From contig CAIQIY010000675.1 in NCBI GenBank assembly GCA_903871975.1, positions 1-6,909 on the forward strand: 6,909 nt of DNA. The letters run 5' to 3'. Origin of the DNA: an uncultured Chloroflexota bacterium. Its GTDB lineage: Bacteria; Chloroflexota; Chloroflexia; Chloroflexales; Roseiflexaceae. This document shows, in pieces, positions 1 to 6,606 of this stretch (position 1 is the first letter of the stretch; each line of letters starts with the position of its first letter). The notes under the pieces are model-generated. The model was not told the origin of the DNA. It did not search any database and worked only from the letters and a program-made list of their open reading frames with translations. The position numbers and the translations under genes were made by a program.

Positions 1-114
1 CATCGCCTGGCCGCTGGTGTCGGTGGCCGCGGTTCGCGTATCACTCACCGTGTTCAGCCCGCAACGGATCGATGCGGGCGTCTCCTCGGCGGCACGCTGT
101 TCATGCTCGGTCAT
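1..114 (-). CDS. moaB: MoaB-type molybdenum cofactor biosynthesis protein, N-terminal part
   Basis: Only the first 38 codons are present; the gene continues past the left edge. The visible protein has a short polar leader (MTEHEQRAAEETPASIR) followed by CGLNTVSDTRT and, after four residues, DTSGQAM. This first beta strand and its TVSDTRT...D.SG motif are the usual N-terminus of MoaB/Mog proteins, which in other bacteria adenylylate molybdopterin or assist in that step of molybdenum cofactor synthesis in the cytoplasm. I chose the ATG at 114-112 because GGGGA (125-121 on the minus strand) lies 6 nt upstream; an in-frame ATG at 120-118 sits too close to that ribosome site. The gene follows ettA on the same strand after 156 nt and has its own likely promoter. 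The active-site half is missing from the window, so MoaB and Mog cannot be fully separated; the length of the leader favours MoaB. Confidence 0.82.
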   Translation of the reverse strand, partial: MTEHEQRAAEETPASIRCGLNTVSDTRTAATDTSGQAM

Positions 115-146
115 CGGCATTCCCCGTCGTCTGGTCCCCACCCATC

Positions 147-155
147 ATCCTACCA
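147..155 (-). promoter_or_regulatory. Probable extended -10 promoter of moaB
   Basis: Read on the minus strand, the sequence is TGGTAGGAT, an extended -10 (TGn followed by TAGGAT). No good -35 hexamer stands 16-18 nt upstream, as is common for extended -10 promoters. The predicted start of transcription near 140 would give a leader of about 25 nt before the moaB ATG. A short palindrome, ACACG-GT-CGTGT (160-171), lies just upstream where a regulator could bind, but it is short enough to be chance. Confidence 0.5.
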
Positions 156-198
156 CGAGACACGGTCGTGTGACGACCAGTCGGCCGACGCACGCGGG

Positions 199-230
199 GC
201 TGGTGCACCGTCAGAGCCGGAAGCGCCAGC
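199..230 (-). terminator. Weak hairpin downstream of ettA
   Basis: GCTGGTGC (199-206) can pair with GCGCCAGC (223-230) over 8 positions. One of these is A·C in the minus-strand RNA (a G·U wobble in the plus-strand RNA), leaving seven Watson-Crick pairs around a 16-nt loop. It lies about 40 nt after the ettA stop, where a terminator is expected, but no T-tract follows on the minus strand. It may be chance structure in GC-rich DNA. Confidence 0.2.
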
Positions 231-270
231 GGTCGACAGCTCCTCTCCGCGACGCTGCATTGGCCCTGGA

Positions 271-1938
<1,668 letters not shown>

Positions 1939-1954
1939 GGGACCATCCTCTCGT

Positions 1955-2134
1955 TCAGCTGGTCGATGTTGCCCCTATGCTACATGCCGGCGTGCGGTGC
2001 GTCAATGACTGCGCCAGCGCCAGCATGCCATAGCTGATGCACGGCATCGCGGCCGTTACCAATGTGACGACCTGATCGATGATCGCGCCGAGCCGCGGCT
2101 GCACCAGCGTCGGGACGTCGGCGAGATGCGCCTG
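1955..2134 (-). pseudogene. Possible small ORF or 3' gene remnant upstream of ettA
   Basis: An open stretch of 59 codons follows a TAG at 2137-2135 and ends with TGA at 1957-1955, 16 nt before ettA on the same strand. It includes LGAIIDQVVTLVTAAMP and YGMLALAQSL, which read like real hydrophobic protein. Counting by eye, 39 of the first 45 codons end in G or C, while the second position is only about half G/C, which is the periodicity expected of genuine genes here. The only reasonable start, GTG at 2104-2102, has no ribosome site, and the ettA promoter sits inside the last third. It may be the decayed tail of a lost gene, a tiny leader gene, or chance. I do not recognise a family. Confidence 0.2.
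1977..2005 (-). promoter_or_regulatory. Sigma-70-type promoter of ettA
   Basis: On the minus strand there is TTGACG (2005-2000), a spacer of exactly 17 nt, and TAGCAT (1982-1977). The -35 matches the TTGACA consensus at five of six positions and the -10 at four of six. Transcription would start near 1970, giving a leader of about 32 nt before the GTG start. This is one of the two best promoters in the window. Confidence 0.7.
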
Positions 2135-2340
2135 CTACGATTGGAATGCCATGCGTTGCTCTGTTGGCTGGAACCGCGTCAGCATGGCTCGAGCGTGCGA
2201 TGCGCCATGCTGGTGCCACCGAGCTGGGCATCGCACCGATCGATGGCGCACGGAGCGCAACCACATCCTCGCGCCGTCGGCGACGCGTGTCGTGGCCAGC
2301 GAGCCACCTGCCGGTGTCGCGGAGCATGCGCGACGCCCAT
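2133..2340 (+). ncRNA. Candidate structured non-coding RNA
   Basis: An extended -10-like sequence TGCTACGAT (2133-2141), with a partial -35 GGGACG (2112-2117, 18-nt spacer), precedes two long hairpins. The first pairs 2176-2188 with 2204-2216: 13 pairs, of which two are G·U, around a 15-nt loop. The second pairs 2313-2321 with 2329-2337: nine pairs, of which one is G·U, around a 7-nt loop. All three wobble pairs would be A·C mismatches on the minus strand, so the structure favours a plus-strand transcript. A smaller stem, GTGGC/GCCAC, lies between them (2292-2307). There is no T-rich terminator, no known RNA family is recognised, and the ends are guesses. Confidence 0.25.
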
Positions 2341-2354
2341 GCCCGCGCCCCATG

Positions 2355-2363
2355 TGCTAGAAT
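2355..2363 (+). promoter_or_regulatory. Probable extended -10 promoter of the sugar dehydrogenase
   Basis: TGCTAGAAT is an extended -10 (TGn plus TAGAAT, five of six matches to TATAAT). The expected -35 position (around 2335-2340) has no recognisable hexamer and falls at the foot of the hairpin 2313-2337. Transcription would start near 2370, giving a 67-nt leader with two GC hairpins (2370-2385 and 2401-2415). Confidence 0.55.
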
Positions 2364-2369
2364 GCCGAT

Positions 2370-2415
2370 GACGGCCCCGGCCGTCCGACAGCAGTCGGGT
2401 GGCCCGCGCGGGGCC
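2370..2415 (+). promoter_or_regulatory. Two tandem GC hairpins in the dehydrogenase leader
   Basis: GACGGCC (2370-2376) and GGCCGTC (2379-2385) form a perfect inverted repeat with only two bases between, so a real RNA stem would open to six pairs. GGCCC (2401-2405) and GGGCC (2411-2415) form a second stem with a 5-nt loop. The first begins at the predicted transcript start. They might protect the 5' end or affect translation; no ligand-binding family is recognised. Confidence 0.25.
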
Positions 2416-2424
2416 TGTGCGCAC

Positions 2425-2430
2425 GAGGTG
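2425..2430 (+). promoter_or_regulatory. Ribosome binding site fixing the dehydrogenase start
   Basis: GAGGTG lies 6 nt before the ATG at 2437. Together with the signal peptide that begins exactly there, it rules out the longer reading frame that stays open upstream. Confidence 0.7.
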
Positions 2431-2436
2431 ATCGCC

Positions 2437-3765
2437 ATGTCACGCTGGCTGATTGTCGTGGCTGTGTCGATGGTGCTGGCGGCTGGTTGCGGCAGCAGCG
2501 TGCCATCGCTCGCGCCGGCACCCGATGCCACGCCCGATGAAGCCGCCCGCAACCCGACGGCCATCGCGCCGACGGCCATGCCCGACGCGCCGGCAGTGGC
2601 GACGGCCATGCCCGACGCGCCGACCGACGTGCCGGCAGTGGTGACCGATGCCCGCTTCGAGCTCCAGGCGTTCGTCGCCGGCTTCGAGCGCCCGGTCTTC
2701 GCCAGTGGGGCCGGCGACGGTTCGGGGCGCATCTTCGTCGTCGAGCAACCCGGGCGCATCCTCATCGTACGCGACGGTGTGGCCGATGCCGAGCCACTGC
2801 TCGACATTCGCGACCGAGTCGGCAGCGAGGCCAACGAGCAGGGGCTGCTCGGGCTGGCGTTCCACCCGGATTTCGGCGACAACGGGCAGTTCTTCGTCAA
2901 CTACACAGACCGCTCCGGCGACACGGTGATTGCGCGCTACCAGGCGCGCGGCGACCAGGCCGACCCTGGCAGCGAGCGGGTCCTGATGCGCATCGAGCAG
3001 CCCTACGCCAACCACAACGGTGGCATGCTGGCGTTTGGCCCCGATGGCTATCTGTACATCGGCACCGGCGATGGTGGTGCCGCCTACGATCCACAAGGCC
3101 TGGGCCAACAACGCGGTACGTTGTTGGGCAAAATCCTGCGGATCGATGTCGACGCGACTCCGGGATACGGCATTCCGGCGAGCAACCCGTGGCGCGATGA
3201 GTCCGGTCGCAGCGAAGTGTGGGCCACCGGGCTGCGCAACCCATGGCGGTTCTCGTTCGACCGGCTCACGGGCGATCTGTACATCGGCGACGTCGGCCAG
3301 GATCGCTTCGAGGAGATCAACCGCGAGCCAGCAGACTCGCCCGGCGGGCTGAACTATGGCTGGGCGCGGTTCGAAGGCGCCAACTGCATCGCCGAGCCGT
3401 GCGACACCAGCGATGTCGTGGCGCCGTGGCTGAGCTACGAGCGTGGCGATGGCTGCTCGGTCACCGGCGGCTACAGCTACCGTGGCGCCGCTGCACCAGC
3501 GTTGCACGGTGTCTACGTGTATGGCGATTACTGCACCGGGAACATCTGGCAGGTTGCGCCGGGGGGGCGTCCGGTGCCGCAACTGATCGTCGCATCGCGG
3601 CACAACATCAGCTCGTTCGGCGAAGACGACCAAGGCGAGCTGCTGGTCATCAGCCACTCCGACGGCGCCATCCTGCGCCTCGTCCCTGCTGCCGTGGCGT
3701 GGTATGATGGCGCGCGGGGCGGTGCCGAACGCGTCGGGCGCTGGGGCGGCCCGCCGGCGATCTGA
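2437..3765 (+). CDS. Exported lipoprotein, PQQ-dependent sugar dehydrogenase family
   Basis: A 442-residue protein starting with a lipoprotein signal peptide: MSRW, a hydrophobic core, then LAAGC with the lipid-bearing cysteine at C18. Residues 19-71 are an Ala/Pro/Thr/Asp-rich stalk with tandem repeats. The glucose/sorbosone dehydrogenase beta-propeller runs from about 75 to 416. Its marks are EQGLLGLAFHP (H143 matches the catalytic histidine of soluble glucose dehydrogenase), NHNGGML (192-198), GTGDGG (209-214), GLRNPWRFSFD (265-275, R267-N268 at the PQQ site) and DGCSVTGGYSYRG. Four cysteines (317, 322, 340, 366) in the usual family places may form disulfides. Family members oxidise aldoses or similar sugars outside the cytoplasm, with PQQ where tested; the real substrate is unknown. 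Nearby PQQ synthesis genes are absent. The last 23 or so residues go beyond the family's usual end and overlay a promoter for the next gene. Confidence 0.9.
   Translation: MSRWLIVVAVSMVLAAGCGSSVPSLAPAPDATPDEAARNPTAIAPTAMPDAPAVATAMPDAPTDVPAVVTDARFELQAFVAGFERPVFASGAGDGSGRIFVVEQPGRILIVRDGVADAEPLLDIRDRVGSEANEQGLLGLAFHPDFGDNGQFFVNYTDRSGDTVIARYQARGDQADPGSERVLMRIEQPYANHNGGMLAFGPDGYLYIGTGDGGAAYDPQGLGQQRGTLLGKILRIDVDATPGYGIPASNPWRDESGRSEVWATGLRNPWRFSFDRLTGDLYIGDVGQDRFEEINREPADSPGGLNYGWARFEGANCIAEPCDTSDVVAPWLSYERGDGCSVTGGYSYRGAAAPALHGVYVYGDYCTGNIWQVAPGGRPVPQLIVASRHNISSFGEDDQGELLVISHSDGAILRLVPAAVAWYDGARGGAERVGRWGGPPAI
2556..2622 (+). repeat. Short tandem repeat in the lipoprotein stalk
   Basis: The 22-nt unit that starts GACGGCCATGCCCG and ends ACGCGCCG occurs at 2571-2592 and again, identical, at 2601-2622, a 30-nt period. 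A shorter related copy (GACGGCCATCGCGCC) sits at 2556-2570. It encodes TAIAP-TAMPDAP-AVA-TAMPDAP in the stalk between the lipid anchor and the enzyme domain. All spacings are multiples of three, so copy changes would alter stalk length without shifting the frame. Confidence 0.8.
3700..3708 (+). promoter_or_regulatory. Probable internal promoter of the aminotransferase
   Basis: TGGTATGAT is an extended -10 with TATGAT matching five of six consensus bases. It lies inside the last codons of the sugar dehydrogenase gene, about 77 nt before the aminotransferase GTG. No -35 is obvious. It would let the aminotransferase be made without the dehydrogenase. Confidence 0.5.
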
Positions 3766-3772
3766 ACCGATG

Positions 3773-3778
3773 AAGGAG
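3773..3778 (+). promoter_or_regulatory. Ribosome binding site deciding a GTG start
   Basis: AAGGAG, a near-perfect Shine-Dalgarno, stands 6 nt before GTG at 3785. It lies just inside an alternative ATG at 3770, which itself has no ribosome site. The GTG is therefore the likelier start, although automatic annotation may prefer the ATG. Confidence 0.75.
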
Positions 3779-3784
3779 CTGCGC

Positions 3785-4993
3785 GTGACGACCTCGACCG
3801 GGATGTTGAACCTCGATGGGCTGTATGCAGCGCGGGCGCGCGAAGCGCGCGTCGTCGGGCACTGGCCCGACGCGGCCGAAGGAACCATCTCGCTGGCGTA
3901 CGGCTTTGCCGCGCCAGAGAAGTTCCCCACTGACGGCCTGATCGCCGCAACCACCGAAGTCCTCGCCGAAGATGCGGCGCGTGCACTGAACTACGGCCCG
4001 ACCTATCCGGGGCTGATCCAGTTGATCGCCGGCCGGCTGCAGGCGCGTGGTATCGAGTCGTCAGCCGAGCGCGTGCTGGTGACCCACGGTTCGAGCCAGG
4101 CGATCGGCCTGCTGGCACAGGTGTTCCTCGATCCCGGCGATGTCGTCATCATCGAGGGGCCGACGTTTCTCGGCGCCGTCAACAGCTTCCGCGAGGCCGG
4201 GGCACGCCTGGTGACGGTGAACATCGATGAGCATGGGCTCGACCCGGCGGTGCTCGAGGCGACGCTCGAGGCATTGCAGCGTGCCGGAACGCCGGCCAAG
4301 CTGCTCTACACCATCCCGACGTTCCACAATCCTTCGGGCACGCTGATGCCGCCGGAACGCCGTGCGCGGCTATTGGCGCTGGCTGCGGCACACAACCTGC
4401 TCATCCTCGAGGATGATGCGTATGGCGAGCTGTACTTCGATGCACCGCCACCGCCGTCGCTGGCAGCACTCGATCGCGCGGGCGTGGTGGTCTACATCGG
4501 CACGTTCTCGAAGATCCTGGCGCCGGGCGTGCGCATCGGATTCGCCCACGCACGCCCCGAGATCATCCAGCGGCTGGTGATGTTCAAGATCGAGGGCGGC
4601 AATGGCCCATACCTCACCCGCGTCGTCGAGCGATACTGCGCCGACGGTCGGCTCGATGAGCACATCACCGGGTTGCGCCAGGTCTATCGCCAGAAGGCCC
4701 ACGTGATGTTCGATGCCCTCGAGCGCGAACTCGGCGACATGCTGCAGTATCGCAAGCCGGACGGTGGGTTCTTCGTCTGGGGGCGGTTGGGCTACGGCAT
4801 CAGCGCCCAGGCGCTGCTGCATGCCAGCCAGCGCCTGGGTGTGACATTCGTGCCGGGGAGCGGCTTCTACGCCGATGGTCAGGGCGGCGACACCATCCGC
4901 CTGGCGTTCAGCCTGCAGGCCGAACCGGCGATCGTCGAGGGCATTCGCCGACTCGGCATGGCGGCACGCCAGGTACGTGCCGCTGGCGCCTGA
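3785..4993 (+). CDS. PLP-dependent aminotransferase, class I/II fold
   Basis: A 402-residue cytoplasmic enzyme of the fold-type I aminotransferase family. Landmarks: LNYGPTYPGL (68-77) and VTHGSSQAI (99-107) at the cofactor phosphate; HNPSG (181-185, N182); EDDAYGELYF (209-218), where D211 should bind the pyridine nitrogen and Y213 the ring oxygen; GTFSKILAPGVRIG (239-252) with K243 as the Schiff-base lysine; and IRLAFS (371-376) with R372 for the substrate carboxylate. All key residues are present. The motifs resemble the 2-aminoadipate (LysN) and MocR-domain subgroup, but there is no N-terminal winged-helix domain, so it is an enzyme and not a MocR regulator. The amino donor and keto acid cannot be told from sequence. 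It follows the sugar dehydrogenase by 19 nt and may be partly co-transcribed with it, with an extra promoter at 3700. An ATG at 3770 would add five residues. Confidence 0.9.
   Translation: MTTSTGMLNLDGLYAARAREARVVGHWPDAAEGTISLAYGFAAPEKFPTDGLIAATTEVLAEDAARALNYGPTYPGLIQLIAGRLQARGIESSAERVLVTHGSSQAIGLLAQVFLDPGDVVIIEGPTFLGAVNSFREAGARLVTVNIDEHGLDPAVLEATLEALQRAGTPAKLLYTIPTFHNPSGTLMPPERRARLLALAAAHNLLILEDDAYGELYFDAPPPPSLAALDRAGVVVYIGTFSKILAPGVRIGFAHARPEIIQRLVMFKIEGGNGPYLTRVVERYCADGRLDEHITGLRQVYRQKAHVMFDALERELGDMLQYRKPDGGFFVWGRLGYGISAQALLHASQRLGVTFVPGSGFYADGQGGDTIRLAFSLQAEPAIVEGIRRLGMAARQVRAAGA
4961..4983. terminator. Hairpin at the convergent gene ends
   Basis: GCGGCACG (4961-4968) and CGTGCCGC (4976-4983) form a perfect 8-bp stem with a 7-nt loop. 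It lies in the last codons of the aminotransferase gene and 13 nt past the aldo/keto reductase stop on the other strand. Neither strand has a following T-tract, so it is at best a non-standard terminator or an RNA end-stabiliser serving both convergent genes. Confidence 0.3.
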
Positions 4994-4996
4994 GAT

Positions 4997-6001
4997 TCAG
5001 ACCGTGAGCTGCATGCGCATCCAGGCGGCGCTGTTGTGAAAGTTGACCACGGCACTGCCCGGCGGCACCAGCGCGTCGCAGGCGTTGCGCAGATCGTCAC
5101 TGAGGCGCAGCTCCATCACCGGGATCGCCTCGTCGAGCTGGGCGACGGTGCGGGCGCCGAAGATCGGTGCAGTGACCCCGGGTTGATCCTTGACCCACAG
5201 CAGCGCCAGCTGGGCGGGGCTCAGCCCGGCCTCGCGCGCCAGCGCCGAGAATGCCGTGCCGACGCGGACGCCGGCCGGGGTGACGCGTTCGGCGTAGATG
5301 CCACCGCGCCGCGCCGCCCGCGAGTCCGCCGGTGGTTGCGTGGCGTCGTCGTACCGGCCGGCCAGCACGCCTTGCGCCATCGGCGCCCACGGAATGATCG
5401 CGAGCTGGTGCTCGAGGCACAATGGCACCAGCTCGTTCTCGATGCGCCGATCCAGCAGGTTGTACGGCGGTTGCTCCGAGACATATCGCACCAGCCCATG
5501 CAGTTCGGCGGTGAGCAGCGCCTGCATCACGCGCCAGGCCGGGTGGGTCGAGCAGCCGACATAGCGGACCTTGCCGCTGCGCACCAGATCGGTGAGCGCG
5601 CCGAGGGTCTCGTCGATGGGGGTGTCGGGGTCGGGGCGGTGCATCTGGTACAGATCGATGTGGTCGGTCTGCAGGCGCCGCAACGAGGCATCGCAGGCGC
5701 GCATCAGGTGCAGCCGCGAGGTGCCCCGATCGTTCGGGCCGGGCCCAACCTGATTGAACGCCTTGGTCGCGAGGAATACACGCTGCCGTCGACCGCCGTG
5801 CGCCAATGCCCGGCCGAGGATCTCCTCGCTGGCGCCGGCATTGTAGACATCAGCGGTGTCGATCAGGGTGATGCCGGCGTCGATGGCGCGATCGAGGATG
5901 CGGACACTCTCGGCTTCGTCGGTAGCGTCGCCGAAGTTCATCGTGCCGAGCGCCAGCGGCGCGATGCGTACACCAGTGCGGCCGAAGCGCCGGTATTCCA
6001 T
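4997..6001 (-). CDS. Aldo/keto reductase
   Basis: A 334-residue TIM-barrel oxidoreductase, the normal length for the family, likely reducing aldehydes or ketones with NADPH in the cytoplasm. It opens with YRRFGRTGVRIAPLALGTMNFG. The catalytic tetrad is complete: D48 and Y53 in IDTADVY, K80 in ATKAF, and H121 in QMHRPDPDTP. IIPWAPMAQGVLAG (202-215) and GVTAPIFGARTVAQLDE (275-291) form the cofactor end of the barrel. The usual glycine after the catalytic tyrosine is asparagine here (VYN). The start is ATG at 6001-5999, with GGAGG 6 nt upstream; the longer open frame to 6082 runs into the promoter and lacks any protein likeness. GGGAGGCTCCC around the ribosome site (6013-6003) can fold on itself and might dampen translation. 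The substrate cannot be predicted. Its stop is 3 nt from the convergent aminotransferase stop. Confidence 0.92.
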   Translation of the reverse strand: MEYRRFGRTGVRIAPLALGTMNFGDATDEAESVRILDRAIDAGITLIDTADVYNAGASEEILGRALAHGGRRQRVFLATKAFNQVGPGPNDRGTSRLHLMRACDASLRRLQTDHIDLYQMHRPDPDTPIDETLGALTDLVRSGKVRYVGCSTHPAWRVMQALLTAELHGLVRYVSEQPPYNLLDRRIENELVPLCLEHQLAIIPWAPMAQGVLAGRYDDATQPPADSRAARRGGIYAERVTPAGVRVGTAFSALAREAGLSPAQLALLWVKDQPGVTAPIFGARTVAQLDEAIPVMELRLSDDLRNACDALVPPGSAVVNFHNSAAWMRMQLTV

Positions 6002-6053
6002 GGGGAGCCTCCCGTGATGGTCGGGCCGCACCGGAGCGTGCACGCCCGCCGCG

Positions 6054-6082
6054 ACTCTAGTGCGGTGGGGGCGGCGTGTCAA
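6054..6082 (-). promoter_or_regulatory. Strong sigma-70-type promoter of the aldo/keto reductase
   Basis: On the minus strand TTGACA (6082-6077) is a perfect -35, followed by exactly 17 nt and TAGAGT (6059-6054), four of six matches for the -10. Transcription would begin near 6047, giving a leader of about 46 nt. A 25-bp interrupted palindrome (6087-6111) starts 5 nt upstream of the -35. Confidence 0.75.
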
Positions 6083-6086
6083 GCGC

Positions 6087-6111
6087 GATGCCGCATGGGC
6101 CGAGCGGCATC
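6087..6111. promoter_or_regulatory. Interrupted palindrome beside the reductase promoter, possible operator
   Basis: GATGCCGC (6087-6094) and GCGGCATC (6104-6111) are perfect 8-bp inverted arms with a 9-bp centre. The position, just upstream of the -35, suits binding of a dimeric activator or repressor. Arm identity is seen directly; the function is inference, and no regulator gene is present in the window. Confidence 0.35.
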
Positions 6112-6301
6112 ACGGACGCGGCGCGCGCACCCCGCCGTGTGGCCGGCGCGTGTGCCCGGGGCATCAGCGCTGCGCCCGATCCCGCGCTGTGCGGGCGCGG
6201 GCAGCCCGCCGCTGGCTGCGAACCGACGGGCAACCAATGCGTGCGCGCCTGCGCCACGGCGGCTGCGTGGCCGGCGGCGCACTGCGATGCAGCATCTCAC
6301 T

Positions 6302-6360
6302 CGCCGTCGATGAAGCCCGACCGCATGATGAATACCGGGCGATGAACGGCGCAACGCCGT
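6302..6360 (+). promoter_or_regulatory. Alternative stems in the leader of the small membrane protein gene
   Basis: ACGGCG (6346-6351) can pair either with CGCCGT just downstream (6355-6360, loop CAA) or with CGCCGT 44 nt upstream (6302-6307). The second choice is extended by an inner stem, GCCCG (6315-6319) with CGGGC (6336-6340). The two folds exclude one another. GATGAA occurs three times inside (6309, 6327, 6341). The layout looks like an attenuation or switch element, but no known riboswitch core is recognised. Confidence 0.25.
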
Positions 6361-6390
6361 GGCCGACCATCGCAACACAGGAGATCAGTG

Positions 6391-6606
6391 ATGTCGCAGA
6401 ATGCCGCACCCTCGGGCGATGCCGATCCCGAGCGACGCGTTCGCCGTGGATGTGTCGGAGTGATCGTGATCAGCGCCAGCGCGTTGTTCGTCGTGCTGGG
6501 GCAGACGGGCTTCAGCTGGGCGACCTGGGTGCTGATCGCCATTCTGGCAATCGCAGTGGTCGGGCTGATCCTGGTGAGCCAGGAGCCGGGGAATCGGCGT
6601 CGATGA
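6391..6606 (+). CDS. Small two-helix membrane protein of unknown function
   Basis: A 71-residue protein with a polar N-terminus (MSQNAAPSGDADPERRVRRG), a first hydrophobic segment at about 22-37 (VGVIVISASALFVVLG), a short turn with QTGFSW, a second hydrophobic segment at about 44-63 (rich in I, L, V, A), and a basic tail ending NRRR. The positive charges at both ends suggest a hairpin with both termini in the cytoplasm. The start is ATG at 6391 because AGGAG (6379-6383) lies 7 nt upstream; GTG at 6388 is too close. No family is recognised. Its stop overlaps the next start (ATGA), so the two genes are probably translated together and may work together. Codon use is like that of its neighbours. 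Confidence 0.7.
   Translation: MSQNAAPSGDADPERRVRRGCVGVIVISASALFVVLGQTGFSWATWVLIAILAIAVVGLILVSQEPGNRRR

Larger units (their letters stand above)
1939..2436. other. Gene-poor divergent intergenic region between ettA and the sugar dehydrogenase
   Basis: This 498-nt stretch separates two divergently transcribed genes. The left end holds the ettA leader and promoter and a possible coding remnant on the minus strand. The middle and right hold a plus-strand -10-like element at 2133, two strong hairpins (2176-2216 and 2313-2337), the dehydrogenase promoter at 2355 and its hairpin-rich leader. The frame of the dehydrogenase stays open upstream to 2146, but the translation there is arginine-rich, unlike a protein, and lies before a clear signal peptide, so I treat it as non-coding. 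Confidence 0.7.
6002..6390. other. Structured intergenic region between the reductase and the small membrane protein
   Basis: This 389-nt divergent gap has no believable gene. The left part carries the reductase leader, promoter and a palindrome. The middle has three perfect hairpins, each with a 7-nt loop: 6181-6187/6195-6201, 6201-6206/6214-6219 and 6253-6258/6266-6271. The right part, up to the ribosome site at 6379, holds two overlapping alternative stems (6302-6360). I see no convincing -10 for the rightward genes; CATGAT (6324-6329) is the best weak match. Confidence 0.6.

Noticed and set aside
2146..2436. Upstream extension of the sugar dehydrogenase frame
   Set aside because: The ATG at 2437 has a good ribosome site and begins a textbook lipoprotein signal peptide, which must be N-terminal.
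2440..3954. Long open frame of about 500 codons on the minus strand across the sugar dehydrogenase
   Set aside because: It is fully antisense to a gene with clear family motifs and its translation shows no recognisable domain. Long antisense frames are expected in GC-rich coding DNA.
6002..6082. 27-residue N-terminal extension of the aldo/keto reductase
   Set aside because: The extension covers the -10, -35 and leader, and the family normally starts at MEYRRFGRTG, which has GGAGG in the right place.
5036..6313. Open frame of 425 codons on the plus strand across the reductase and its promoter
   Set aside because: It is antisense to the aldo/keto reductase with its complete catalytic tetrad, and it then crosses the promoter and hairpin region; the product looks like random arginine-rich sequence.
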